Shown here: piece after piece, positions 43,104 to 52,717 of the stretch | Numbering within the stretch: the stretch's first letter is position 1 | Layout of the letters: every line of letters starts with the position of its first letter | NCBI RefSeq assembly: GCF_002871795.1 | Contig: NZ_PNHL01000002.1 | Coordinates: forward strand, 1 to 64,000 | Origin: Brachybacterium sp. UMB0905 | GTDB lineage: Bacteria; Actinomycetota; Actinomycetes; Actinomycetales; Dermabacteraceae | Direction: 5' to 3' | DNA: 64,000 bases | The notes under the pieces: generated by a model | Databases searched by the model: none | What the model was told of the DNA's origin: nothing | Seen by the model: the letters and a program-made list of their open reading frames with translations, nothing else | Program-made: the position numbers and the translations under genes

Positions 43104-43802
43104 GTGACACGCTTACTGCTCGTCGAGGACGACTCGGCCATCGCTGAACCGCTCTCCCGTGCTCTGGACCGCGAGGGGTACACGGTCACCCGCGCGTCCC
43201 GCGGTATGGACGCCCTGGCCATCGCCGCCGGAGCCGACCCCGTGGACATGGTGATCTTGGACCTGGGGCTGCCGGACCTGGATGGCCTGGAGGTCGCGCG
43301 CCGCCTGCGCAAGGGCGGTCTGGAGGCCCCGATCCTGATCCTCACCGCCCGGGCCGACGAGGTCGATGCCGTGGTGGGCCTGGACGCGGGGGCCGATGAC
43401 TACGTCACCAAGCCCTTCCGCCTGGGCGAGCTGCAGGCCCGCATCCGCGCCCTGCTGCGCCGCGCCCAGGCCGCCGAAGAATCTGCCGGTGACTCCTTCG
43501 ACGTCAACGGCGTGAACCTGGACGTCGCAGCGCGCCGTGCTTACGCCGACGGCGAGGAGCTGGCGCTGTCGGCCAAGGAATATGACCTGCTCACCGTCCT
43601 GGTGCGCGAGGCCGGCAGCGTCGTGACCCGCGATGACCTCATGCGCGAGGTGTGGGGCGCCGAATGGTGGGGCTCCACCAAGACGCTGGACATGCACATC
43701 TCGTGGCTGCGCCGCAAGCTGGGCGACGATGCCACCAACCCCCGGCGCATCACCACGGTGAGGGGAGTGGGCTTCCGCTTCGAGACCGGCGCGGAGAGCT
43801 GA
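43104..43802 (+). CDS. OmpR-family response regulator
   Basis: The 232-residue protein has a receiver domain (E8, D9, phosphoacceptor D53, T81, K103) and a C-terminal winged helix ending in TTVRGVGFRFE. It is phosphorylated by the sensor kinase encoded next, three bases downstream. GTG 43104 is chosen because the -10 box lies seven bases upstream; the ATG at 43086 precedes that box. Target genes cannot be told from the window. Confidence 0.93.
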   Translation: MTRLLLVEDDSAIAEPLSRALDREGYTVTRASRGMDALAIAAGADPVDMVILDLGLPDLDGLEVARRLRKGGLEAPILILTARADEVDAVVGLDAGADDYVTKPFRLGELQARIRALLRRAQAAEESAGDSFDVNGVNLDVAARRAYADGEELALSAKEYDLLTVLVREAGSVVTRDDLMREVWGAEWWGSTKTLDMHISWLRRKLGDDATNPRRITTVRGVGFRFETGAES

Positions 43803-43805
43803 CGC

Positions 43806-45242
43806 GTGCGGCAGCGCGTGCTGCAGGCCACGATCATCACGGTGCTGCTGGCCGTCCTGCTGCTGGGCATTCCCCTGGGCTACTCGTGGCTGGGTCTGAC
43901 CCGGCAGAACCTCGCCTCGCAGGCCAACACCATCCTGGACGAGGTGCGTGTGGACACCGAGGTGCGGCTCAAGGACGGCGGAGAGCTGGACGACGAGCTC
44001 CTGCAGCGCCGGGTCGATGAGCAGGCGGATCTGCACATCTCCATCATCGTGGTCTATGACGGGCAGACCTACTCCGCGGGCGAGCCGCCGCGTGAGGGCG
44101 GGCTGAACCGGCGCACCAACGGCGCGATGGGTCAGGCCATCACGGTGCACGTGCCCGAATCCGATGTCCGCGCCCACACGGCCGGCGCATGGGTGCTGAT
44201 CATCGTCGCCGGCCTCTCAGCCCTGTCGATCGGTGTGTCGGTCGCGCTGTGGCAGGCCCAGCGGATCTCGATGCCGCTGGCCCGCCTGTCCCGCCGCGCC
44301 GAGGCGATGGGCGCCGGGCGCTCCCGCGGCCCCTGGCAGCCCTCCGGGATTGCGGAGATCGACGAGGTCGCCGAGCAGCTGGCGAACTCCGGTGCACAGC
44401 TGAACGAGCGGTTGGAGGCCGAGAGTCGCCTGGCCTCCGATGCCTCCCACCAGCTGCGCACCCCGCTGACGGCACTGTCGATGCGTTTGGACGAGATCCT
44501 GGCCACGAGCTCTGAGGAATGGGTGCGCGATGAGGCGCGGATCTCCCTGGAGCAGATCGATCGCCTCACCGAAGTGGTCCACGACCTCATCAACGCCCCC
44601 CGCTCCTCCCAGCGCCGCACACCCGGGGTGGTGGAGCTGCGCACCATCCTCACCCAGCAGAGCGAGGAGTGGTCCCCGGCCTATCGTCGGGCCGGTCGTG
44701 AGCTGCATATCCAGGTGCCGCGCAGCGCCGCGGTCTGGGGCTCCACCGGTCCGCTCACGCAGGTGATCGCCACCCTGATCGAGAACGCCCTGGTCCACGG
44801 CGGCGGCCGCACGTCGGTGAAGGTGCGCCGCAATGAGCACTCCACCGTGGTGGAGGTCACCGATGAGGGCGGCGGCATCGACCCCGAGCTCGGGCAGCGC
44901 GTGTTCGAACGCTCCGTCTCCGGGCCGCAGTCCTCCGGCACCGGCGTGGGCCTCGCGCTCGCGCGGACCCTGGTGGAGGACGACGGCGGGCGGCTCGAGC
45001 TGCTCACCGACACCCCCGCAACCTTCGGCGTCTTCCTCATCTCCGCCCCCGGGGAGGCGGACGACGGCTCCGATGCGACCGATGGGGCGAGACGGCCTGC
45101 CCGGCCGGGCCGCCGCAGCAGGCTGCCCCGGGGCCGCCGCGCAGACCGTATCCCCAGAGGTGAGCAGCCCGGCAACGCGGATGACTTCGAATCCCTCCCG
45201 CAGGGCTCGGTGGTGCGCCGCCGCTCCCGTCTGCGCCCCTGA
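43806..45242 (+). CDS. Sensor histidine kinase
   Basis: A 478-residue membrane kinase: helix 1 (about 5-29), short extracytoplasmic domain (about 30-124), helix 2 (about 125-149), HAMP, the phosphoacceptor H215 in SDASHQLRTPLTAL, then HATPase with ENALVHGGG, DEGGGIDPE and GTGVGLALA. The last 60 residues form a basic, Arg/Pro/Asp-rich tail that is not part of the catalytic fold. It pairs with the response regulator just upstream; no signal is deduced. Confidence 0.93.
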   Translation: MRQRVLQATIITVLLAVLLLGIPLGYSWLGLTRQNLASQANTILDEVRVDTEVRLKDGGELDDELLQRRVDEQADLHISIIVVYDGQTYSAGEPPREGGLNRRTNGAMGQAITVHVPESDVRAHTAGAWVLIIVAGLSALSIGVSVALWQAQRISMPLARLSRRAEAMGAGRSRGPWQPSGIAEIDEVAEQLANSGAQLNERLEAESRLASDASHQLRTPLTALSMRLDEILATSSEEWVRDEARISLEQIDRLTEVVHDLINAPRSSQRRTPGVVELRTILTQQSEEWSPAYRRAGRELHIQVPRSAAVWGSTGPLTQVIATLIENALVHGGGRTSVKVRRNEHSTVVEVTDEGGGIDPELGQRVFERSVSGPQSSGTGVGLALARTLVEDDGGRLELLTDTPATFGVFLISAPGEADDGSDATDGARRPARPGRRSRLPRGRRADRIPRGEQPGNADDFESLPQGSVVRRRSRLRP

Positions 45243-45346
45243 ACCTCCCCGGCGCCGCGCAGTATCTGCTCGGACGCCGCGGCGGCCACGCGGCCCAGAC
45301 CACGAGCGGCCCAGGACGCGAGCAGCTCAGGACCCGAACAGCTCAG

Positions 45347-45352
45347 TACACT
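45347..45352 (+). promoter_or_regulatory. -10 box, leaderless start of purK
   Basis: TACACT lies seven bases before GTG 45360. Confidence 0.55.
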
Positions 45353-45359
45353 GGCCGCC

Positions 45360-46664
45360 GTGCCGCACACCCCGCCCCACCCCACCAGTCCTGTCCGCAC
45401 CACCAGCCCTGACAGCACGAACGTCACCGCGTCGGAGCGACCCGCTGCCCGCCGTCTGGGCGTCGTGGGAGCCGGTCAGCTCGCCCGCATGATGCTCGGC
45501 CCCGCGACCGAACTCGACCTCGAGCTCGTGGTCCTCGCCACCGCCGAAACCGAGAGCGCTGCCCGAGTGGCGGCGCAGGTGCAGATCGGACGGCATGACG
45601 ATGAGCAGGCGGTCGCTGCGCTCGCCGAGCAGGTGGAGGTGCTGACCTTCGACCACGAGCACGTGCCGCCCGCGCATCTGGAGCGCATCGAGGCCTCCGG
45701 CGCAGCGGCGGTGCGGCCCGGTCCTGCCGCTCTCGTCCACGCGCAGGACAAGCTGCTGATGCGCGAGCGCCTAACGGCACTGGGCCATCCCTGCCCCCGC
45801 TGGTGGCGGATCCGCAAGGAGCAGGACCTCGAGTCTGCGCTCGCCGAGGCCGGCGGACGACTGATCGTGAAGACCCCGCGCGGCGGCTACGACGGGCACG
45901 GCGTGCGCGTGGTCACCGGAGCGCAGCAGATCGCCGACTGGAGCCAGCTGCACTCCGAGCTGCTGGCCGAAGAGCTCGTGCCCTTCACCCGGGAGCTGTC
46001 CGTCCAGGTGGCCCGTCGGCCCCGCGGCGAGATCGCCACCTACCCCGTCGTGCAATCCGTGCAGCAGGACGGGGTGTGCTACGAGGTGGTGGCACCCGCC
46101 CCTGGGCTCGATGCGGCCGCGCAGCAGCGCATCCAGCAGCTCGCCGCCGCGATCGCCGCGGACCTCGAGGTCACCGGAATGCTCGCCGTCGAACTGTTCG
46201 AGACCGCTACGGGGCAGGTGCTCGTCAACGAGCTCGCCATGCGCCCCCACAACACCGGGCACTGGTCCATGGACGGGGCGGTGACCGGGCAGTTCGAACA
46301 GCATCTGCGGGCGGTGGCGGATCTGCCGCTGGGCTCGACCGCGCCGCTCGCCACCGTGACGGTGATGGTGAATCTCCTGGGCGGCCGCGCCGAGGACCTC
46401 GCCCCCGGCGCGGCGGCGGCGCTCGCCGCGGACCCGGAGCTGAAGCTCCACCTGTACGGCAAGGGGGTGCGTCCGGGCCGGAAGCTCGGTCATGTCACCC
46501 TCACCGGCGAGGACGCCGACGAGCTGCTCGAACGCGCCCACCGCGCCGAGCGTCTGATCATCGACGGGCCGGACTCTGTCCCGCACCCGGGCGCGGTCCA
46601 GCAGCCCGATCCCGATGAGCGCCCTGCCCCCACCCAGCACCCTGACCACCCGGAAGGCGCGTGA
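45360..46664 (+). CDS. purK: 5-(carboxyamino)imidazole ribonucleotide synthase
   Basis: PurK makes N5-CAIR from AIR, bicarbonate and ATP in purine synthesis. The ATP-grasp protein has the N-terminal GVVGAGQLARMM, FDHEHVP, IVKTPRGGYDGHGV and NELAMRPHNTGHW. The total is 434 residues. The first 30 residues are a Pro/Thr-rich extension explained by the leaderless GTG start; a later start would also fit. It is followed by purE seven bases after the stop. Confidence 0.95.
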   Translation: MPHTPPHPTSPVRTTSPDSTNVTASERPAARRLGVVGAGQLARMMLGPATELDLELVVLATAETESAARVAAQVQIGRHDDEQAVAALAEQVEVLTFDHEHVPPAHLERIEASGAAAVRPGPAALVHAQDKLLMRERLTALGHPCPRWWRIRKEQDLESALAEAGGRLIVKTPRGGYDGHGVRVVTGAQQIADWSQLHSELLAEELVPFTRELSVQVARRPRGEIATYPVVQSVQQDGVCYEVVAPAPGLDAAAQQRIQQLAAAIAADLEVTGMLAVELFETATGQVLVNELAMRPHNTGHWSMDGAVTGQFEQHLRAVADLPLGSTAPLATVTVMVNLLGGRAEDLAPGAAAALAADPELKLHLYGKGVRPGRKLGHVTLTGEDADELLERAHRAERLIIDGPDSVPHPGAVQQPDPDERPAPTQHPDHPEGA

Positions 46665-46670
46665 GATGCC

Positions 46671-47213
46671 ATGAGCACCCGAACCGACCAGCCCCTGCCC
46701 GGCACCGATGAGACGCCCCTGGTGGGCATCGTCATGGGCTCCGATTCCGACTACCCGACCATGCGCGCCGCCGAAGAGGCGCTGGCCGAGTTCGCAATCC
46801 CCTGTAGCGTGGAGGTCATTTCCGCTCACCGCATGCCCGAGGACATGGTGGCCTGGGGGCGCGGCGCCGCCGAACGCGGGCTGCGCGTGGTGATCGCCGG
46901 CGCCGGCGGCGCCGCCCACCTACCGGGCATGCTCGCCTCCCTCACCGCACTGCCCGTGATCGGGGTGCCGGTGCCGCTGAAGCACCTCGACGGGATGGAC
47001 TCGCTGCTGTCGATCGTGCAGATGCCCGCGGGGGTGCCGGTCGCCACCGTCTCGATCGGCGGGGCGCGCAACGCCGGGCTGCTGGCCGCGCGGATCCTCG
47101 GCGCCGGGGACGATGAGCGCGCCGCCGCGCTGCGCACACGCATGGCGCAGTTCCAGGACGAGCTGCGCGACCTCGCGATCGCCAAGGGGGAGCGGCTGCG
47201 AGAGCAGCGGTGA
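46671..47213 (+). CDS. purE: N5-carboxyaminoimidazole ribonucleotide mutase
   Basis: PurE moves the carboxyl group of N5-CAIR to C4 of the imidazole. The 180-residue protein has [18 protein letters not shown] and [15 protein letters not shown], the class I pattern, matching the presence of PurK. GGAAGG lies upstream of the ATG. It overlaps the next gene by GTGA. Confidence 0.96.
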   Translation: MSTRTDQPLPGTDETPLVGIVMGSDSDYPTMRAAEEALAEFAIPCSVEVISAHRMPEDMVAWGRGAAERGLRVVIAGAGGAAHLPGMLASLTALPVIGVPVPLKHLDGMDSLLSIVQMPAGVPVATVSIGGARNAGLLAARILGAGDDERAAALRTRMAQFQDELRDLAIAKGERLREQR

Positions 47214-48292
47214 ACCAGCAGCAGGGTCCTGCCCGGGCAGAGGGCCGGATCGCCTGGCTGGACCTCGGCCGCGGGATCTCGATCCTGCTGGTCGTGCTCT
47301 ACCACGTGGCCGTCGGCTCCGGCACGGCCCTCTGGGCACTGCCCGAGGGGCCCGTCGCGCGGATCTGGCGCGAGGCGAACCTCGCCCTCGTGCCGCTGCG
47401 GATGCCACTGTTCTTCCTCATCGCCGGGCTGCTCGCGGCCCGGGCGGTGCGCCGCCCGCTGCGGGCGGTGCTGCGCCCCCGGCTGCTCGATCTGCTGTGG
47501 CCCTACTTGCTGTGGAGCCTGCTGTTCTGGGCCACCGGATGGCTGCGCTACGCTCCGGGCGAGCCGCTGGGATTCCTGCGTCAGGAGATCCTGGGCCTGC
47601 TGCAGCTGGCCTCCCCGTACTGGTTCATCGGCGTGCTGCCGATCTTCTTCCTCTTGGGCCGCTGGGGGCAGGGACGCCCCCGACTGCTGCTGAGCGTGGC
47701 CCTGCTGTTCCATCTGCTCGCCCCCGCCGGGCAGCAGCTGCTGCGGGAGGCCGGGCACAGCGACCTCGCCTACGGCATCTTCCAGCTGACGGACAACGCC
47801 CTGTGGTACCTGCTGGGGCTCGTGCTGCACCGGCAGATCCGGGCCCTCGCGGAGGGAACACGGCGCCGAGCGGCCCTGCTCGGCGGCACGGGGCTCGTCG
47901 GGCTGTTCGTCCTGCTGGCCCTGCTGCTCGTGCTGCCTGGGAAGGTGCCCGCCTGGCCGGTGGTGCGGGGCATCGAGCTGGCCGCGTCGCTGGCGGGTCT
48001 GACCGCCGCGGTGCTGCTGCTGCCCCTGCTGGCCCGCTCCCGGGGCCTGCGTGCGTTCGGCGCGCTGCTGGGGCGGCGCACCCTGGTCATCTATCTCGTC
48101 CACCCGATCGTGCTGAACCTGGTGGTGCTGCTGTGGCGGCAGGGTGGTCTTGCCGCACAGCTGGCGCACCCGCTGGTAGATCTGCTGCTGGTGCCGACGG
48201 TGTCGGCCGTGGCGATCATCACTGCCCTGGGAGTGGAGGCGATGGTGCAGCGCACCGGCCCACGCTGGCTGCTGCAGGCGCCGGGCATCTAA
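47210..48292 (+). CDS. Membrane acyltransferase, acyltransferase 3 family
   Basis: The 360-residue protein has about ten membrane helices and the family start [21 protein letters not shown] with the conserved His, and [11 protein letters not shown]. Such proteins O-acylate sugars or lipids of the cell surface. The substrate is unknown. Start GTG overlaps the purE stop. It lies next to the polysaccharide cluster and may decorate its product. Confidence 0.82.
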   Translation: MNQQQGPARAEGRIAWLDLGRGISILLVVLYHVAVGSGTALWALPEGPVARIWREANLALVPLRMPLFFLIAGLLAARAVRRPLRAVLRPRLLDLLWPYLLWSLLFWATGWLRYAPGEPLGFLRQEILGLLQLASPYWFIGVLPIFFLLGRWGQGRPRLLLSVALLFHLLAPAGQQLLREAGHSDLAYGIFQLTDNALWYLLGLVLHRQIRALAEGTRRRAALLGGTGLVGLFVLLALLLVLPGKVPAWPVVRGIELAASLAGLTAAVLLLPLLARSRGLRAFGALLGRRTLVIYLVHPIVLNLVVLLWRQGGLAAQLAHPLVDLLLVPTVSAVAIITALGVEAMVQRTGPRWLLQAPGI

Positions 48293-48375
48293 GACGTCTG
48301 AGACCCAGGTGGGGAGATCCGGTGCATGCTCCGCGGCGAGGCCCGGTGTCCTCTCGTCCGTCCAGTGCTGCGCGG

Positions 48376-48381
48376 TAAGGT
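48376..48381 (+). promoter_or_regulatory. -10 box, leaderless start of the acetyltransferase gene
   Basis: TAAGGT lies seven bases before ATG 48389. It probably drives the polysaccharide operon. Confidence 0.55.
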
Positions 48382-48388
48382 CCGGGGT

Positions 48389-49084
48389 ATGGAATCCAGT
48401 GCAGATCGCGCCGGGGTGCGCATCGTGGAATCAGCGGATGTCGCCGATGACGCCCGGATCGGCAGCGGCAGCTCCATCTGGCACCTGGCCCAGGTCCGAG
48501 AGGGAGCCCAACTGGGCACCGACTGCGTGATCGGACGCGGCGCGTACATCGGCACCGGGGTGCAGATGGGCAACGCCTGCAAGGTCCAGAACTACGCCCT
48601 CGTCTATGAGCCCGCGCAGATGGCCGACGGGGTGTTCGTCGGCCCCGCCGCGGTGTTCACCAACGACCATTTCCCGCGCGCCGCCAACCCCGACCTCACC
48701 GCGAAGTCCGCGAGCGACTGGGAGAGCGTCGGTGTCACCTGCGAGACCGGCGCCTCGATCGGGGCGCGCGCCGTGTGCGTGGCGCCCGTGACCATCGGCG
48801 CCTGGGCGATGGTGGCCGCCGGCGCCACCGTCGTGAAGGACGTCCCGCCCCACGCCCTCGTGGCCGGGGTGCCGGCGAAGCGGATCGGCTGGGTGGGCCG
48901 CTCCGGCGAGAAACTGGTCCACGCCTCTGACGGCACCGATTCCTGGGTGTGCCCTGCCACCGGCGAGTGGTACATCCCCGATGACTCCACCGGCGGGCTC
49001 CTGCTCGCCTCCTCACCCCTGGCCGACGCGCCCCGCCCGGCCTCCCTGACCGATCCCGACGAACAGGACGGCGAGAACGCATGA
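48389..49084 (+). CDS. Hexapeptide-repeat N-acetyltransferase (WbpD/WlbB-like)
   Basis: The 231-residue protein is a left-handed beta-helix: repeated hexads such as IGSGSSIWHLAQVREGAQLG, IGRGAYIGTGVQMG and VAPVTIGAWAMVAAGATV. The NDHFPRA segment is typical of enzymes acetylating the 3-amino group of UDP-2-acetamido-3-amino-2,3-dideoxyglucuronic acid. The aminotransferase and dehydrogenase of that pathway follow directly, which supports the call. The C-terminal 50 residues are extra. It overlaps the aminotransferase gene by ATGA. Confidence 0.82.
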   Translation: MESSADRAGVRIVESADVADDARIGSGSSIWHLAQVREGAQLGTDCVIGRGAYIGTGVQMGNACKVQNYALVYEPAQMADGVFVGPAAVFTNDHFPRAANPDLTAKSASDWESVGVTCETGASIGARAVCVAPVTIGAWAMVAAGATVVKDVPPHALVAGVPAKRIGWVGRSGEKLVHASDGTDSWVCPATGEWYIPDDSTGGLLLASSPLADAPRPASLTDPDEQDGENA

Positions 49085-50190
49085 GCACCGATCAGTCTTT
49101 CATCCCGCCGGCGAAGCCGATCATCGGCCAGCAGGAGCGCGACGCGGTGGACCGCGTCCTCGCCTCCGGCATGGTCGCGCAGGGCCCGGAGGTCGCGGCC
49201 TTCGAGCAGGAGTTCGCGGACGTGCTGGTGGGCGGCCGCGAGTGCGTGGCAGTGAACTCCGGCACCTCCGGGCAGCATCTGGGCATGCTCGCCCTCGGGC
49301 TGAAGCCCGGCGAGGAGGTCATCGTCCCGTCCTTCACCTTCGCCGCGACCGCGAACTCCGTCGCCGTCGTCGGTGCCACCCCGGTCTTCGTGGATGTGGA
49401 CCGCGAGACGTTCTGTATGGACCCCGCCGCCGTGCGCGCCGCGATCACTGAGCGGACCGTCGGGATCCAGCCGGTGCACCTGTACGGCCACCCCGCCGCG
49501 ATTGATGAGATCATGCAGATCGCCCGTGAGCACGAGCTGTGGGTGCTCGAGGACGCTGCCCAGGCGCACGGCGCCACCTGGCACGGCACCACCGTGGGTG
49601 CCTTCGGCGACGCCGCGATGTTCTCCCTGTACCCCACCAAGAACATGACCTCCGGCGAGGGTGGAATGGTGGCCTGCGCCGATGCGGACACCGCGCGCAT
49701 GGTGCGCCTGCTGCGCAACCAGGGCATGGAGAAGCAGTACGCCAATGAGGTGGCCGGCTTCAACAACCGCATGACGGACATCCACGCCGCGATCGGCCGG
49801 GTGCAGCTGACCAAGGTCCTGGACTGGACCCGTACCCGCCAGGAGAACGCCGCGTTCCTCGATGAGAATCTCGAGGGCGTGGTCACTCCGGTGGTCCGCG
49901 AGGGTGCCACCCACGTCTACCACCAGTACACGATCCGTGTGCAGGGAGCCAGCGCCGCCGAGCGCGATGCCTTCGCCACCGCTCTGCGCGAGGAGCACAA
50001 GGTGGGCTGCGGCGTGTACTACCCCACGCCCGTGCACCGCCTGGACACCTTCGGGCAGGAGCTGGAGCTGCCGGTCACCGAGATGCTCGCCCGCGAGGTG
50101 CTCTCCCTCCCGGTCCACCCGAGCCTGAGCGCCGAAGACCTCGAGCGCATCGTCGCCGCCGTGAACACCGTCGCGAAGGCAGGAGCCTGA
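49081..50190 (+). CDS. Sugar-nucleotide aminotransferase (WbpE/WlbC-like, DegT family)
   Basis: The 369-residue PLP enzyme has NSGTSGQHLGM, PSFTFAATANSV, D158 in EDAAQAHGA and K187 in SLYPTKNMTSGEGGM. DegT enzymes aminate keto-sugar nucleotides. Neighbours suggest it aminates C3 of UDP-2-acetamido-3-keto-glucuronic acid. It lies two bases before the dehydrogenase gene. Confidence 0.87.
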   Translation: MSTDQSFIPPAKPIIGQQERDAVDRVLASGMVAQGPEVAAFEQEFADVLVGGRECVAVNSGTSGQHLGMLALGLKPGEEVIVPSFTFAATANSVAVVGATPVFVDVDRETFCMDPAAVRAAITERTVGIQPVHLYGHPAAIDEIMQIAREHELWVLEDAAQAHGATWHGTTVGAFGDAAMFSLYPTKNMTSGEGGMVACADADTARMVRLLRNQGMEKQYANEVAGFNNRMTDIHAAIGRVQLTKVLDWTRTRQENAAFLDENLEGVVTPVVREGATHVYHQYTIRVQGASAAERDAFATALREEHKVGCGVYYPTPVHRLDTFGQELELPVTEMLAREVLSLPVHPSLSAEDLERIVAAVNTVAKAGA

Positions 50191-50192
50191 TC

Positions 50193-51215
50193 ATGAGCCA
50201 GAAGAAGACCCTGCGCGCCGGACTGATCGGCCTGGGCATGATGGGCCGCCACCACGCCCGGAACCTCCGCGCCCTGGACGGCGTGGACCTGGTGGCCGTG
50301 GCGGATGCGCACGGTGACCCGCACGGGGCCGCTGCCGGCATGGAGGTGCTGCCCGATGTCGACGCCCTGATCGCGGCGGGCATCGACTACGCGGTCGTGG
50401 CTGTGCCCACCCAGTTCCACCGCGATGTGGCGATCGCCCTGGCTGACGCTGGGATCCACACGCTGGTGGAGAAGCCGCTGGCCTTCGATATCGCCGAGGC
50501 CGAAGAGATCACCGCCGCCTTCGAGAAGGCGGGCCTGGTGGGCGCGGTGGGCTACATCGAGCGCTACAACCCTGCGCTGCAGGAGATGCGCAAGCGCATC
50601 GCCGGCGGTCAGCTGGGGGAGATCTACCAGATCGCCACCCGCCGCCAGGGCGGCTTCCCCGCCCGTATCGCCGACGTCGGCGTGGTCAAGGACCTCGCGA
50701 CCCACGACCTGGACCTCACCGCCTGGGTCGCGCAGTCCTCCTTCGCCTCCGTCGCCGCGACCACCACGCGTCGCTCCGGCCGCGAGGACGAGGACATGGT
50801 CTCGATCGCCGGAGAGCTCGCCGACGGCACCATCACCGGGCACCTGGTCAACTGGCTCTCCCCGTTCAAGGAGCGCGTCACCATCGTCACCGGCGAGAAG
50901 GGCGCCCTGGTGGGCGACACCCTCAACGCGGACCTCACCTTCCACGCCAACGGCGAGAACCCCACGAACCTGTGGGAGTCCATGGCCTCCTTCCGCGGCG
51001 TGAGCGAAGGCGATTCGGTGCGCTACGCCCTGCAGCGCACGGAGCCGCTGGCCACCGAGCACCAGGCATTCCGCGATGCCGTGCTGGGCGTGGACACCAC
51101 CAACATCGTCACCATGCGCGAAGGCCTGGGCACGGTGCGCGCCATCGAAGCGGTGCTCGTCTCGGCGCGCGAGGGCCGCGTGGTCGCCCCGGAGGGGATC
51201 ACCGCTCGTGCGTGA
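50193..51215 (+). CDS. Gfo/Idh/MocA sugar-nucleotide dehydrogenase (WbpB/WlbA-like)
   Basis: The 340-residue protein has the N-terminal Rossmann motif GLIGLGMMGRHHARN and the family signature EKPLAFD, with the catalytic Lys. The likely step is NAD-dependent oxidation of C3 of UDP-GlcNAcA, coupled with transamination by the preceding gene. UDP-GlcNAc 6-dehydrogenase (WbpA), needed to make that substrate, is not in the window. It overlaps the next glycosyltransferase gene by eight bases. Confidence 0.87.
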   Translation: MSQKKTLRAGLIGLGMMGRHHARNLRALDGVDLVAVADAHGDPHGAAAGMEVLPDVDALIAAGIDYAVVAVPTQFHRDVAIALADAGIHTLVEKPLAFDIAEAEEITAAFEKAGLVGAVGYIERYNPALQEMRKRIAGGQLGEIYQIATRRQGGFPARIADVGVVKDLATHDLDLTAWVAQSSFASVAATTTRRSGREDEDMVSIAGELADGTITGHLVNWLSPFKERVTIVTGEKGALVGDTLNADLTFHANGENPTNLWESMASFRGVSEGDSVRYALQRTEPLATEHQAFRDAVLGVDTTNIVTMREGLGTVRAIEAVLVSAREGRVVAPEGITARA

Positions 51216-52683
51216 GCGTCGTCGCGCTGCCCGGCGGGCGATCCCCCTGATCGCAAGGGGGCTGCGGCATCTGCCGGGCCGCGTCGGCGGCATGGGCACC
51301 TACTTCGCCGCCCAGGAGGATCTCGCCCGTCACGGCGCGCAATCCTCCTGGCGTGAGGCGGTGGAGCGCCTGCTGCGCCTGTCCGACCGCGACCATGCGC
51401 GCGGCCGGATCTCCTCAGCGCTGACCTGGTTCGACAAAGCGCTGCGCATCACCTACGACGGGGCGCTCCACCAGGCCGGGCAGTCCCCCCTGGCGGCTGA
51501 TCCCGAGCCGGTTCTGCGCCCGCTGCGCAGCGCGAGCATCGGCACGCTGCTGATCGACGGGACCATCGACCCTGCTGTGCGCCCCACCGCCCCGCCGCCC
51601 CGGGACCGGGCGCCGGGAGAGCCGCTGCGTCTGCTCGTCCTCGCCCAGGCGAACTGGACGTTCATCCACCCCGTGATCGAGGCGCTGCGCGCCCGCGGCG
51701 GGATCGAGATCCGCGAGATCGACGTCGACGAGCTCGCCGCCCCCGGCATGCCGGACCGCGATCACCTGCTGCGCGCACGCTATGACGCGATCACCCGCGG
51801 GGCGCTCCTGCCCACCCCGCCCGAGCTCGCCGCGGCGTTCGACTGGGCCGATACGGTCCTCGTGGAGTGGGCGCACCATGTGCTGACCTGGGTGACCCTG
51901 CTGGATCGCGCCCCGCGCCTGCTCACCGCACGGATGCACCGCTTCGAAGTGTTCACCCCCTTCGCTCTGCTGCATGACTATCCGCGGATCGACCGGCTGC
52001 TGCACGTCTCCCCGCCCGTGCGGAGGATGCTCGACGCCATCGCGCCGCAGGCCTCCGCGGTCCCTGCCAGCCAGGTGGGGAACCTGCTGCAGCACGGCCT
52101 GGGCCCCGAACCTGCCGGTGAGCGGGACCCCGCGCTGCTGGTGCAGGTGGGGTGGCTGCGCCCGGTCAAGGACGTGATGTTCACCCTGGACGTGCTCTCG
52201 GCCCTCCGGGAGCACGACCCCGCCTTCCAGCTGCGCCTGATCGGTCCGCAGCTGCCGGATGATCCCGCGGACGACACCCCGTACCAGCAGCAGGTCCGAC
52301 GGCGCCTGGCCGACTTCCCGCCCGCGGCGATCCAGGTGCTGGGTCCGCGCCAGGACGTCCCCGCGCTGCTGGCCACCTCCGGGATCGTGCTGTCCTCATC
52401 CCGGCACGAAGGCACCCATGAAGCGGTCATGGAAGGCCTGGCTGCGGGCTGTCCGGCCGTCGTGCGCGACTGGCCTGACACTGTGCCCTATGGCGGAGCC
52501 CGCACCATTTACAGCGATGAGTGGGTGGTCCCCGATGCGGCTGCAGCCGTGCAGCGGATCCTCGCGCTGCAGGATGAGCAGACCTACGCCCGGGCCGCGC
52601 AGGCCGCACGCGCCTTCGCCCTCCAGCACCGCGATCCCGAGCAGGTGATCGACGGGTACACCCGCGCTCTCTTCCCGCGGTGA
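51208..52683 (+). CDS. Glycosyltransferase, family 4-like
   Basis: GTG 51208 follows GGAGGGG and gives 491 residues. The C-terminal part has a GT4 pattern: LVQVGWLRPVKDV, LGPRQDVPALL and SSRHEGTHEAVMEGLAAGCP with the acidic E-x7-E element. The N-terminal 100 residues are basic and helical and of unclear role. No transmembrane helix is seen. It probably adds one sugar of the surface polysaccharide. Confidence 0.8.
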   Translation: MRERRRAARRAIPLIARGLRHLPGRVGGMGTYFAAQEDLARHGAQSSWREAVERLLRLSDRDHARGRISSALTWFDKALRITYDGALHQAGQSPLAADPEPVLRPLRSASIGTLLIDGTIDPAVRPTAPPPRDRAPGEPLRLLVLAQANWTFIHPVIEALRARGGIEIREIDVDELAAPGMPDRDHLLRARYDAITRGALLPTPPELAAAFDWADTVLVEWAHHVLTWVTLLDRAPRLLTARMHRFEVFTPFALLHDYPRIDRLLHVSPPVRRMLDAIAPQASAVPASQVGNLLQHGLGPEPAGERDPALLVQVGWLRPVKDVMFTLDVLSALREHDPAFQLRLIGPQLPDDPADDTPYQQQVRRRLADFPPAAIQVLGPRQDVPALLATSGIVLSSSRHEGTHEAVMEGLAAGCPAVVRDWPDTVPYGGARTIYSDEWVVPDAAAAVQRILALQDEQTYARAAQAARAFALQHRDPEQVIDGYTRALFPR

Positions 52684-52717
52684 TATCTGTGACCGCCCAT
52701 CCGGACGGACGATACCG

